64,000 nt of DNA from Pseudomonas sp. ACM7. Lineage in GTDB: Bacteria; Pseudomonadota; Gammaproteobacteria; Pseudomonadales; Pseudomonadaceae. The position numbers and the translations under genes are program-made. Shown here piece by piece: positions 33,749 through 42,305 of the stretch (within the stretch, counting starts at the first letter, position 1; every line of letters begins with the position of its first letter). A model generated the notes under the pieces. It saw nothing but the letters and a program-made list of their open reading frames with translations, was not told the DNA's origin and did no database searches. The DNA is taken from NCBI RefSeq assembly GCF_004136015.1, contig NZ_CP024866.1, positions 5,163,859 through 5,227,858 on the forward strand, given 5' to 3'.

Positions 33749-35134
33749 TCAGACAGCGAGGCTCGACGCTGCGAAACATTCCTCGATCGAGCGCCGCTGC
33801 GTCTCGGCATACAACGCCAACTCATCAATCGTCGATCGCCCCAGCGCCTTCTCGAACACCTGCCGGTTCGATTGCACACCATAGTGGGTTTGCGCCGCAT
33901 CGCCCAGGTTCGACTGAAAAATCCCCGCAGCGCTGACTGGCAGGAAATCTTCGTACACCAACGGTTCAACCCGCAAATACCCGCCGCTGAGCAGATCCTC
34001 CAGCGACCACGATTTCAGCTCATCGGCCCCCAAACCTTTTTCCGTGACGAAGTAGCGAAAGTACGCCAGTTCCTGTTGGCGCATGCCCTCAACGGTGTCA
34101 GGGAATTCTGCAAAGTGCTGCGCCATCAGCGCGTTGTAGCGAGCGGCGTTGGCTTCGTTGGGGAAGTCTTTCAACTCATCACGGGCAACGTTGAGCAAAC
34201 GGTCGTAAAGCGCCCGGCCTTTGGGGGTGAGCGCGGCACCGCGTTGCTCGATTTCGCCGAAACGGGCGCTGTGGCTGCCACGATTCTCGGCTTGATCGGT
34301 GAAGGCGACAGGCTCGTCCAGGGCCTTGAAACTGGTCTGGCGCAGCAGGATCGGGCACTGACGGCGGGGCGGGCCTTCGATCACCGCTTTGGGGGTGATG
34401 CCGTGGGCAGGCATTTGCGCCTGGACGATGTCGATGTCCAGGGTGCGCGGCGTCAGGTGGTTGATATGCGGGCCGGTGAACGCCACCACGTCGGCGATCA
34501 GGCGATGCTGGGCGCTGAGTTTGCGGTACTGCTCGGCGGTCACGGTGGCGGTGTGATGCCAGCGGAACGTTTCCAACGCCTGTTCGACGAAGTCCTGGGC
34601 CTCCTGTTCGGTGAGGCCGCCCTGGGTTTCGGCGCGCTCGATGAGAATCAGCGCAGTGGGCGTGAAGATCGAACGCTTATCCAGCACCGATTGGGCGAAC
34701 GCGCGCAGTTCCAGGTCGTCGATCAGTTCCAGGCGCAGCAGGGAGGTGAATACCCGGAACGGGCTGACCTGCAACGCTGCTTCATGCACCGCGCGAAAAG
34801 CCGTGGAGTGCACCGGCACGCCGGCCGGGGTCAGGTCGTAATAACCCACCGGTTGCATGCCCATCACGGCAAACAGCCGGGCGAGGGTGGCCAGTTCATC
34901 GGCGGTGCCGACACGGATAGCGCCATGCCGCTCCAGGTCCAGGCGCTGGATTTCACCGGTGCTGTTCAACTGTCGGGCGATCTGTGGATCGCTGTCCAGC
35001 ACGTGACGGTTGGTCTGTCCCACCAGTTCCATCAGCGCGCCGTACAGCGGCACTTCTTCGCGGTACATGTCGGACATCGCTTTGGAGAAGCGTTGGCGGA
35101 TCAGGTCAGGGCTGACGAAGTTCGGGTGACTCAT
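33749..35134 (-). CDS. hglS: 2-oxoadipate dioxygenase/decarboxylase (DUF1338, HglS/YdcJ)
   Basis: A 461-residue member of the DUF1338 family. In P. putida HglS converts 2-oxoadipate to D-2-hydroxyglutarate in D-lysine catabolism, using one metal ion in a VOC-like fold. Visible family features: N-terminal RQRFSKAMSDMYREEVPLYGALMELV, the arginine-rich loop HGAIRVGTADELATLARLFAVMGM, VHSTAFRAV, FRWHHTATVTAEQYRKL (metal His), HINHLTPRTLDID (metal His) and C-terminal LRVEPLVYEDFLPVSAAGIFQSNL. Length is as expected (about 460). It stands alone, bracketed by two related inverted repeats. Confidence 0.88.
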   Translation of the reverse strand: MSHPNFVSPDLIRQRFSKAMSDMYREEVPLYGALMELVGQTNRHVLDSDPQIARQLNSTGEIQRLDLERHGAIRVGTADELATLARLFAVMGMQPVGYYDLTPAGVPVHSTAFRAVHEAALQVSPFRVFTSLLRLELIDDLELRAFAQSVLDKRSIFTPTALILIERAETQGGLTEQEAQDFVEQALETFRWHHTATVTAEQYRKLSAQHRLIADVVAFTGPHINHLTPRTLDIDIVQAQMPAHGITPKAVIEGPPRRQCPILLRQTSFKALDEPVAFTDQAENRGSHSARFGEIEQRGAALTPKGRALYDRLLNVARDELKDFPNEANAARYNALMAQHFAEFPDTVEGMRQQELAYFRYFVTEKGLGADELKSWSLEDLLSGGYLRVEPLVYEDFLPVSAAGIFQSNLGDAAQTHYGVQSNRQVFEKALGRSTIDELALYAETQRRSIEECFAASSLAV

Positions 35135-35244
35135 GAAAGAATTCCTGGCGCGGTGACGTAAAGGATGCGGGAAAAGATCGCAGCCTTGCGCGGCGCTGAC
35201 AAACGAAGAATCTTACGAACTTCATTCTGCAAAGGACTGCTTGT

Positions 35245-35391
35245 TGTAGCAGCTGCCGAGCCTGCGAGGCTGCGTTCGGCTGCGAAGCAGTCGTGAAATC
35301 AGCCACTGTGGTGTGTCAGAAGGAACGTGCATACAGGGTTTGCGACTGCTGCGCAGCCGAACGCAGCCTCGCAGGCTCGGCAGCTGCTACA
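35245..35391. repeat. Long inverted repeat with 49-bp arms
   Basis: Arms 35245-35293 and 35343-35391 are complementary with one mismatch. The right arm contains the stop codon of the hydrolase gene (35387-35389). Sister of the element at 33601-33733. Confidence 0.8.
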
Positions 35392-36328
35392 CCGGAAGTT
35401 CCGAGCGCAGCGATGCCAAAAATTCCCGATACAGCCGCGCCGTGTTCGTCGGTTGTTCCACCATCGGCATATGGCCGGTGTGGTCCCAGACTTCCACTCG
35501 CAGATCGGCGATGCCTTTGCTCCAGATCGCCACGCTGCTGACATCGATCAAGCGGTCCTTGTGTCCCCACAGCAACAGCGCCTGGCACTTGATGTCGGGC
35601 AGTTTCGGCTCCATCGGCGGGCTGGCACGGAAGTCGTTGAAGATTTCTTCCAGCTCATCGCGACTCTGTTCATAGCGTTGCGCGATGGCGTCCAGCACCA
35701 CCTTGGGTACCCACGGCGGTTCGGCCATGGTCATGGCGTAGAAACGCTGGAATTCTTCCCTTGAGTGAATAAGGAACGGGTTGTGGCCCTTGGCCAAATG
35801 CCGCTCCAGGTCGCTGGCTTCGGGGGCGGTGACACCCGCGGGGTCGATCAGGGCCACCGAAACAATGCGATCCGGGTACGTGGCCGCGAGCCACGCTGCC
35901 ATGTAGCCGCCCATCGAGTTGCCGATCACGTGGACTTTCTCGACGCCGCAGACATCGAGCAACTGGATCATCCGCTTGGCCTGCAAAGGAATGTCGTAGC
36001 CGCCGCCCGCCTTGAAGCCGGTTTCGCCATGGCCGGCGATGTCGGGGATGATCACCCGATAGTTGCCGACAAAGTGCCGGGCAAAACGCAGCCAGATGTT
36101 TTTGTCGGCGCTGTAGCCGTGGAGCATCAGCACGCTGCTGGACGCTTCGTACGGCCCGCCTTGCCAGGTCGAGACGGTCATTTCGGCGATCGGCACGACA
36201 ATTTTGTGCAGTCCATACAGCTTGGCCTCTATCGACATGTCCAAGTCATAGAGCCAATAACCGATGGCCGGGTAACTCAACCAGCTCCAGGCCGCGAAAA
36301 CTGCGATAGCGACAACCAACAAAAGCAT
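35387..36328 (-). CDS. Membrane-anchored alpha/beta hydrolase
   Basis: A 313-residue serine hydrolase. An N-terminal membrane helix (MLLLVVAIAVFAAWSWL) is followed by the alpha/beta fold: oxyanion loop VLMLHGYSADKNIW, PDIAGHGETGF, nucleophile elbow VIGNSMGGYMAAW (Ser near 142), acid region LLLWGHKDRLID and His in VWDHTGHMPMVEQP. Such enzymes are esterases or lipases. It lies 22 bp after the flavin monooxygenase on the same strand; a Baeyer-Villiger enzyme plus esterase is a known pairing for turning ketones into esters and hydrolysing them. Confidence 0.87.
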   Translation of the reverse strand: MLLLVVAIAVFAAWSWLSYPAIGYWLYDLDMSIEAKLYGLHKIVVPIAEMTVSTWQGGPYEASSSVLMLHGYSADKNIWLRFARHFVGNYRVIIPDIAGHGETGFKAGGGYDIPLQAKRMIQLLDVCGVEKVHVIGNSMGGYMAAWLAATYPDRIVSVALIDPAGVTAPEASDLERHLAKGHNPFLIHSREEFQRFYAMTMAEPPWVPKVVLDAIAQRYEQSRDELEEIFNDFRASPPMEPKLPDIKCQALLLWGHKDRLIDVSSVAIWSKGIADLRVEVWDHTGHMPMVEQPTNTARLYREFLASLRSELPV

Positions 36329-36350
36329 CAGGCATCTTCCTTTTACGTGA

Positions 36351-37805
36351 TCAGGACAGAATGTGATCGGCGGGTTTCAGCGCCCTGGTCAACCGGTGAT
36401 AGCTGAAACTGAAGCCCGGAAACATCGCAATCACATGACCGCTCTTGCTTTGATACCAACTGTGGCAGCCCCCGGACTTCCATACGGTGCGTTCCATCTC
36501 CCGGTGGATCATTTCAGTGTAGGTACGTTCTGCTTCGGGGCGTACTTCGATGCTGCGCAAACCGTGTTCTTTTAACGTGCGGATGCAATCGAGAATGTAA
36601 TTCATCTGGGACTCGATGATGAACAGCGCCGAGGTGTGGCCAATGCCCGTGTTGGGGCCGGTGACGATAAACAGGTTGGGGAAGTCCGGCAGGCTGGTGC
36701 CGAGATAGGCCCGCGGATACTGGGCCCAGAAATCTTTGAGTTGTGTGCCGTTTTTGCCGGTGACCGGGTAGGAAATCACCCCGTCGGTGGCGTCGTAACC
36801 GGTGGACCAGACGATCAGGTCCAGGTCGATGTGTTGGCCGTCCTGGGTGACGATGCCGGTTTCATCGATGGCGGCGATGCCTTGCTCGCGGCTGTGCAGG
36901 CTCACGTTGCTGCGACCCAGCGCCGGGTACAGGGTGCTTGAGATGATCACCCGTTTGCAGCCGATGACGTAGTCGGGTGTCAGTTTTTGCCGTAATTGGG
37001 GGTCGGGCACTTGCCGTTTGAGGAAGCGCAGGGCGTGTTGCTGGACCAAGCGGATCGCTGGTTTCGAATACTTGAAGGCAATCACCCGGGTTTCGAACAG
37101 CCAGTAGATCATCCAGCGCAACAGTTTGTAGGCCGGTTTGAGCCCCAGTAACCAACGCTGGAATGGCCCAAAGGCACGGTCGGCCCGAGGCAATACCCAG
37201 TGAGGCGTGCGCTGGAACACATGCAGATGCTCGACGTCCGGGGCAATCGTCGGAATCACCTGGGCCGCGCTGGCGCCGCTGCCAACGATGGCCACGCGTT
37301 TTTGCCGGTAATCGTAGGTGTGATCCCAGTTGTTGGTGTGAAAAGTCTTGCCCTGAAACCGCTCCTGGCCCTCGAAGTGTGGAATCACGGGTTGGCTCAA
37401 CGGCCCGGTGGCGTTGATCAGGAACTGCGCATGGAACGTGCCTTTGCTGGCGGTGTGCACCGCCCAGCGTTTGCCGTCATCGTCCCATTCGATGCGCTCG
37501 ACATTGGCCTGCAGTTCCACCTTGTCTCGCAGGCCGAAGTGCTCCACCACGTACTGGGTGTAGTGGTGCAGTTCGGCCTGCTCGGCGAACATTTGCGTCC
37601 AGCGGTAGGGCGCGAAGGACAGCGAATAGAGTGGCGAGGGCACGTCGACCGCGGCACCAGGGTAGGTGTTTTGGCACCAGGTGCCGCCGAAAAAGTCCCG
37701 TCGTTCCAGCAGGCGGAAATCGTCGATGCCTGCCTTGAGCAAATTGATCGCCGCGCACTGGCCGCCAAAACCGCTGCCGATGATCAACACTTGAAAGGTC
37801 TGCAT
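36351..37805 (-). CDS. FAD-dependent monooxygenase, Baeyer-Villiger type
   Basis: A 484-residue flavoprotein: FAD Rossmann motif GSGFGGQCAAINL at residues 10-22, ERRDFFGGTWCQNTYPGAAVD, the Baeyer-Villiger fingerprint FQGKTFHTNNWD (FxGxxxHxxxW), NADPH Rossmann motif VAIVGSGASAAQV, and WSTGYDATDG near the C terminus. It would oxidise ketones (possibly long-chain) to esters with NADPH and O2. The hydrolase gene follows at 22 bp and is probably cotranscribed. The natural substrate cannot be read from sequence. Confidence 0.87.
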   Translation of the reverse strand: MQTFQVLIIGSGFGGQCAAINLLKAGIDDFRLLERRDFFGGTWCQNTYPGAAVDVPSPLYSLSFAPYRWTQMFAEQAELHHYTQYVVEHFGLRDKVELQANVERIEWDDDGKRWAVHTASKGTFHAQFLINATGPLSQPVIPHFEGQERFQGKTFHTNNWDHTYDYRQKRVAIVGSGASAAQVIPTIAPDVEHLHVFQRTPHWVLPRADRAFGPFQRWLLGLKPAYKLLRWMIYWLFETRVIAFKYSKPAIRLVQQHALRFLKRQVPDPQLRQKLTPDYVIGCKRVIISSTLYPALGRSNVSLHSREQGIAAIDETGIVTQDGQHIDLDLIVWSTGYDATDGVISYPVTGKNGTQLKDFWAQYPRAYLGTSLPDFPNLFIVTGPNTGIGHTSALFIIESQMNYILDCIRTLKEHGLRSIEVRPEAERTYTEMIHREMERTVWKSGGCHSWYQSKSGHVIAMFPGFSFSYHRLTRALKPADHILS

Positions 37806-37998
37806 GGGCCTCCTTTTTTATCGTTATTGATCGAACCCTCCTTTCATGTATAGCCAAACATTGGGCGCTCGCCTCATGGCTATGCCTGGGTATTCAGACC
37901 GCCAGCCGGTGATGGCTATTTGACGTTACCCTGATAGACTCTCACCACACTTGAAACCCTAGTGTTTTCAGGTTCCGTTCTGTGGCGCAGAGGCTCCT

Positions 37999-39072
37999 AT
38001 GGGAAAAACGGGAGGAAAAGGACTTTCACTGGCCAGGAGGCTTTATACATCGCGAATCCTGGGATTAGCTTTGGGGCTGTTGCTCGTGAGCGCGGCGATG
38101 TATCCACTCAACCCGGCACCGTGGGTCTGGGTGGCGATGCTGCTCAACGCCGTACTCTGGCCGCACTTGGCTTATCAATGGGCGCGCCGCGCGCAAGTGC
38201 CTTATCACGCTGAACACCGCAACCTGCTGGTGGACGCCTTTCTCGGCGGCTTTTGGGTCGCTGCCATGCAGTTCAATCCGCTGCCCAGCGCGACGACCCT
38301 GTCCATGATGGCGATGAACAACGTGGCCATTGGCGGTTTGCGTTTCCTGTTGGCGGGAACCGTGGCGCAGATTCTCGGGATAGGCGTCGGACTGCTGATT
38401 TTCTCCCCCTCCTTCATCCCGCAAACCAGCCAAGTGCAGATGTATGCCTGTTTGCCCTTGATGTGTTTGTATCCGCTGGCATTGGGCTGGATCTGCTTCC
38501 GCCAGGCCCACACCCTCGGCCGACAAAAGCGTGAATTGCTGGCCCTGAGCCGCACCGACAGCCTCACCGGCCTACTGAACCACGGCGCCTGGAAGGATCA
38601 ACTGGAAGTCGAACTCCAGCGTTGCAAGCGTCAGCAGCAGGGCGGGGCGATTGCGCTGATCGACATCGATCATTTCAAATCCATAAACGACACCTACGGC
38701 CACGTTGCCGGGGACATCGTCCTGCGTCAGTTGAGCAAAATGCTCAAGCAGAACTTGCGCGCGGCGGATGTTGCCGGGCGCTACGGTGGCGACGAGTTCT
38801 GCGTGATCCTCCCGGACCTTCCGCTCACGAGCGCTGCGGCCGTGATGGATGCCCTGCGTGATCGCTTCGCCACCTTGGGTTATGAGCAGAGCCCGGCGCT
38901 GACAGTCAGCCTGAGCATCGGCCTGGCCGCCTTCAACCCGGCACACACCGACGCAACCCTGTGGCTCAACGACGCCGACCAGGCGCTCTACGAAGCCCAA
39001 GCCACCGGTCGCAACCGCGTCATCTGTTGCGGCGATGGCGAACCGCATCACGAATTACTTGATTCGGTGTGA
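37999..39072 (+). CDS. Diguanylate cyclase with N-terminal MASE2-type membrane domain
   Basis: A 357-residue c-di-GMP synthase. Residues about 10-175 form five to six membrane helices opening with LARRLYTSRILGLALGLLLV, the MASE2-like sensor of DgcC/AdrA. The GGDEF domain (about 190-350) has DSLTGLLNHGAW, DIDHFKSINDTYGH, the active site RYGGDEF (about 260-266) and an intact RxxD inhibitory site (RAAD) five residues before GGDEF, so product inhibition is likely. DgcC/AdrA proteins control cellulose in enteric bacteria alongside curli; any link to the curli genes here is inference. Confidence 0.9.
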   Translation: MGKTGGKGLSLARRLYTSRILGLALGLLLVSAAMYPLNPAPWVWVAMLLNAVLWPHLAYQWARRAQVPYHAEHRNLLVDAFLGGFWVAAMQFNPLPSATTLSMMAMNNVAIGGLRFLLAGTVAQILGIGVGLLIFSPSFIPQTSQVQMYACLPLMCLYPLALGWICFRQAHTLGRQKRELLALSRTDSLTGLLNHGAWKDQLEVELQRCKRQQQGGAIALIDIDHFKSINDTYGHVAGDIVLRQLSKMLKQNLRAADVAGRYGGDEFCVILPDLPLTSAAAVMDALRDRFATLGYEQSPALTVSLSIGLAAFNPAHTDATLWLNDADQALYEAQATGRNRVICCGDGEPHHELLDSV

Positions 39073-39102
39073 TCCATCACCAGTAATGTCGCCTGACATT
39101 CC

Positions 39103-39199
39103 GCCATCGCGAGCAAGCTCGCTCCCACAGGGGATCTGGGTGCTGCCCACATTTTGCGATCACCCGGATCACTGTGGGAGCGAGCTTGCTCGCGATGGC
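39103..39199. repeat. REP-type inverted repeat, 28-bp arms
   Basis: GCCATCGCGAGCAAGCTCGC (start of the left arm, 39103-39130) pairs with 39172-39199 without mismatch. This is the common intergenic 'GCGAGCAAGCTCGCTCCCAC' pair of Pseudomonas chromosomes; a degenerate relative lies at 51195-51300 and another at 55951-56045. Confidence 0.8.
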
Positions 39200-39306
39200 T
39201 TCAACTCGGTCCAAAGCCGAACGCTCAGTGTCGCATCGGGTCTAGAGCCTTGCGCCGTAGTCAGGTAGGGTGTTTTTCACCCCCGACACGAAACAAGGAT
39301 CGATTC

Positions 39307-40548
39307 ATGACGTTCAATCTCCCTCGCTCCCTACTGGCCACCAGCCTTGGCCTGACCCTCGCCCTCGGCGCTTTCGCTCCCGCCGTTTTCGCCGAACCGC
39401 ACAAGCAAGTCCTCGCCGATTCCGAACAGTACAAGGGTGAAGCCCTGAAGTTACTGGAACGTTTGGTGAACATCGACTCCGGTTCCGGTTATGAGCCCGG
39501 CCTGACCCAAGTGCGCGACATCGCCATCGACGAACTGAAAAAACTCGGCGCGACCATCGAGCTTGTGCCCAATACCCCGGACAAAAGCAGCCACGTGATC
39601 GCGACCCTGAAAGGCGCTGGCAAGGCAAAAATCCTGTTGATGGCGCACATGGACACCGTCTTCAAGGAAGGTTCGGCCGCCGAGCGTCCGTTCCACATCA
39701 AGGACGGCCGCGCCTACGGACCGGGCGTGATGGATGACAAGGGCGGCATCGTTGCCGGGATCTACGCGCTGAAAGTCCTGAAAAACCTCGACTTCAAGGA
39801 CTACGCGCAAATCACCTTCCTGCTCGACGCCAGCGAAGAAACCGGCTCGGACATCGCCACCGACCTGATCAAGAAAACCGCCAAGGCCCACGACGTCACC
39901 CTCAACCTCGAACCCGGCCGCCCGGCGGATGGCCTGGTGGTGTGGCGCAAAGGCAGTGCCACCGCGGTGGTCGAGGTCAAGGGTAAGGCGGCTCATGCCG
40001 GTGTCGCGCCGGAGCTGGGACGCAACGCCGCCATGGAAGCGGCACACCAGATTTTGCAGCTCGGCAAACTGGGCGATGCGGAGAAGAAAACCACCATCAA
40101 CTTCACCGTGCTCAAGGCTGGCGACCGCACCAACGTGATTCCGGATCAAGCCACCGCCAAGGCAGACGTGCGGGCAGCGGTGCCGGAAGAGTTTGACCGG
40201 ATCGAAAAGGACCTGGCGCGGGTTTCGAAAGACAAGCTGATTGCTGACACAGAAGTCACCACCACACTGCAGCGCGGATTGCCGCCGATGCCGCAAACGC
40301 CGGAATCGGATCGGCTGATGGCCATGGCTCAGGGGATTTACGGTGAAATTGGCCGCAAGTTGACGGAAGAAGGTAGCGGTGGGGCGGCGGATGCCAGCCT
40401 GTCAGCGGGCGTGGGTACGCCGACGCTGGATGGGTTCGGGATTGTTGGCGGGAATATTCATACGCCGGAGGAATACGCGGAGGTTGAGAGCGTGGCGCCG
40501 CGGATTTATCTGTTGTCGCGGATGATTATGGAGTTGGCCAAGCGCTGA
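39307..40548 (+). CDS. M20 metallopeptidase, glutamate carboxypeptidase (CPG2-like)
   Basis: A 413-residue exported peptidase: signal peptide MTFNLPRSLLATSLGLTLAL ending VFAEP. The M20 zinc-site motifs are present: ILLMAHMDTVF (His/Asp), GPGVMDDKGG (bridging Asp), DASEETGSD (catalytic Glu, then Glu), LEPGRP and C-terminal GGNIHTPEEYAEV. The dimerisation domain carries VEVKGKAAHAGVAPELGRNAAMEA. Whole-length similarity is to carboxypeptidase G2 of Pseudomonas, which removes C-terminal glutamate from folates and peptides. The start at 39307 has AAGGAT upstream and gives a proper signal peptide. Confidence 0.88.
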   Translation: MTFNLPRSLLATSLGLTLALGAFAPAVFAEPHKQVLADSEQYKGEALKLLERLVNIDSGSGYEPGLTQVRDIAIDELKKLGATIELVPNTPDKSSHVIATLKGAGKAKILLMAHMDTVFKEGSAAERPFHIKDGRAYGPGVMDDKGGIVAGIYALKVLKNLDFKDYAQITFLLDASEETGSDIATDLIKKTAKAHDVTLNLEPGRPADGLVVWRKGSATAVVEVKGKAAHAGVAPELGRNAAMEAAHQILQLGKLGDAEKKTTINFTVLKAGDRTNVIPDQATAKADVRAAVPEEFDRIEKDLARVSKDKLIADTEVTTTLQRGLPPMPQTPESDRLMAMAQGIYGEIGRKLTEEGSGGAADASLSAGVGTPTLDGFGIVGGNIHTPEEYAEVESVAPRIYLLSRMIMELAKR

Positions 40549-40557
40549 TCTCACTGC

Positions 40558-40591
40558 TGATCGTTCCCGCGCCAGAGCGTGGGAACGATCA
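40558..40591. terminator. Hairpin after the M20 peptidase gene
   Basis: TGATCGTTCCC (40558-40568) and GGGAACGATCA (40581-40591) form an 11-bp stem starting 10 bp after the stop codon. There is no strong T-tract, so it may be a repeat element as well as an attenuating hairpin. Confidence 0.5.
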
Positions 40592-40729
40592 TTGTGTGGC
40601 TCACAACTTTCCAAGACGTTTCCTACGACGTACCCTGTTGCCGCGTTTCGGCATCGACCCCTATAGTTCGGGCTCGCGGAAAACACCGCGAACGACCTTG
40701 GCCGGTCGAGTTTAGGAATGCTTCAGCGT

Positions 40730-40778
40730 CCATAACACCATTTCAGACGTTTATTACGTCTGAAATGGTGTGTTATGG
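40730..40778 (+). other. Long near-perfect hairpin upstream of a small gene
   Basis: Arms 40730-40750 and 40756-40778 pair over 21 bp with one 2-base bulge around a TTATT loop. It lies in the gene-free interval 40549-40904, about 125 bases before the 100-residue gene. It could be a structured leader or small RNA; it lacks a T-run and is not obviously a terminator. Confidence 0.5.
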
Positions 40779-40904
40779 CGGCTGTGCGTGGGACACCTTC
40801 GGGTGTGCCGGGTCTTTCAGGTACCGGTCGGCCAACCCGCACACGGCTGCCACCTTACATTCGCTTGGCCGCGAACGGTGGTAGCTAAACCTGGAGTTAA
40901 ACCC

Positions 40905-41207
40905 ATGTTCGACCAAGTCATGCCCCGTTACCTCCCCATCGACACCTACGACGCCGAAACCCCGGTGCTCTTCATCAACACCCACAAAGAACTCAGCGAC
41001 ATCGCCGCTTGCGCTGCGCATCGCTTCACCGTCGTTCGCGATCTGGCGGACACCTTGTCCAGCCTGAACCTCAAAGACATTTCCGATTGCGATCTGATGC
41101 GCGTTACCCGGGCGGTTCATCTGCTGATGCGCGAAGGCTGCGCGATGCTGGATGTGGTTCAGGCGCGGGCGTTGCAGCGGGAGGTGGAGTTCAAAGCCGC
41201 GGTGTAG
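40905..41207 (+). CDS. Small conserved protein of unknown function
   Basis: A 100-residue cytoplasmic protein (MFDQVMPRYLPIDTYDAETP, VLFINTHKELSDIAACAAHRFTVV, CDLMRVTRAVHLLMREGCAMLDVV). Mostly helical by composition, no signal peptide. CTGGAG lies 9 bases before the ATG. It is monocistronic, with a structured leader upstream and an inverted-repeat terminator just after the stop. I recognise no domain. Confidence 0.65.
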   Translation: MFDQVMPRYLPIDTYDAETPVLFINTHKELSDIAACAAHRFTVVRDLADTLSSLNLKDISDCDLMRVTRAVHLLMREGCAMLDVVQARALQREVEFKAAV

Positions 41208-41215
41208 GCAAGATC

Positions 41216-41293
41216 AAAAGATCGCAGCCTGCGGCAGCTCCTACATAGAGATGGCGTACACCCTGTAGGAGCTGCCGAAGGCTGCGATCTTTT
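41216..41293. repeat. Inverted repeat, 30-bp arms, between convergent genes
   Basis: AAAAGATCGCAGCCTGCGGC... pairs with ...GCCGAAGGCTGCGATCTTTT with few mismatches (arms 41216-41245 and 41264-41293). Flanking A- and T-runs make it a likely bidirectional terminator. Same family as 52837-52922 and 54677-54772. Confidence 0.75.
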
Positions 41294-41305
41294 CGGTGGA
41301 ATCGG

Positions 41306-42175
41306 TTACTCCTTCACGCTCATAAACTCTTCCGCCCAACGGATGTATTCCTCAGGCTGCGTATAGGTGTGGGTCAGTTCGGTAGCGCTCAGGTCCGACG
41401 CCTGATTAAAGATCTGCCGCTGTTCCCGCAGGCTGTCATACGTGGCCTTGATCGCGGCGAAGTAGGCGCCGTGACCATCGATGGTGACGCGCACACCCAG
41501 TTCGGCCAGGCGTTTATCGTCGCGCAGCAACGGATTGCCATAGGTGACCAGCATCAGCGGCACGCTCAGGTGCTCGGCGATTTGTTCGAGGTGGTCGAAG
41601 TCCCGCACGCCCACCATGCAAATCCCGTCCGCACCGGCCTGCTGGTAATGACAGGTACGGCTGATGACTTCCTGCACCGGCAGGATCCCGGCGTTGGTGC
41701 GGGCGATGATTGCCATTTCCGAATCGACCCGTGCTTCCAGTGCCGCACGAATCTTGCCGACGCCTTCCGCCACCCCGATCAGGTCAGTGGACTTGCGGCC
41801 GAACTGGGCGGGCAGGAGCGTGTCTTCGATGGTCAGGGCGGCCACACCGGCACGTTCGAGTTCGACGATGGTGCGCATGACGTTGAGCGCGTTGCCGTAG
41901 CCGTGGTCGGCGTCGGCGATGACCGGCAATTGGGCGACACGGCCAATGCGAGTGGCCTGCTCGGCAAACTCGCTGAGGGTGATCAAGGCAAAGTCGGGGG
42001 CGCCCAGTACCTGCAACGATGCGACTGAACCGCCCAGGATCCCCACTTCAAAACCCAGGTCAGCGGCAATGCGGGCCGACATCGGGTCGAAGACCGACGC
42101 CGTGTGATAGCAGGCGTTGGAGGCGAACAGCTCGCGAAAGTTACGGCGTAAATCTTGATGAGAAAGCCTGGACAT
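41306..42175 (-). CDS. Isocitrate lyase/PEP mutase family, oxaloacetate decarboxylase-like
   Basis: A 289-residue TIM-barrel enzyme starting [19 protein letters not shown]. Family features: [38 protein letters not shown] (metal and substrate site), [10 protein letters not shown] and [38 protein letters not shown]. The CKRC-type loop of isocitrate lyases is absent. Length and sequence resemble the P. aeruginosa oxaloacetate decarboxylase PA4872. An in-frame start 17 codons upstream was rejected because MSRLS fits the family. It follows the acyltransferase pair by 131 bp on the same strand. Confidence 0.83.
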   Translation of the reverse strand: MSRLSHQDLRRNFRELFASNACYHTASVFDPMSARIAADLGFEVGILGGSVASLQVLGAPDFALITLSEFAEQATRIGRVAQLPVIADADHGYGNALNVMRTIVELERAGVAALTIEDTLLPAQFGRKSTDLIGVAEGVGKIRAALEARVDSEMAIIARTNAGILPVQEVISRTCHYQQAGADGICMVGVRDFDHLEQIAEHLSVPLMLVTYGNPLLRDDKRLAELGVRVTIDGHGAYFAAIKATYDSLREQRQIFNQASDLSATELTHTYTQPEEYIRWAEEFMSVKE

Positions 42176-42305
42176 ATGAGTTCCACCACTGCAATGGGAA
42201 TGGAAGGGCTTGAGCAAAAGTGTCAACGCCGAAGGAACAAAAGGCTATCACGCGAGCGGGGGAAGGATGATGACGAATTTGCAGAGGCGGATGGACCACC
42301 GTCGC

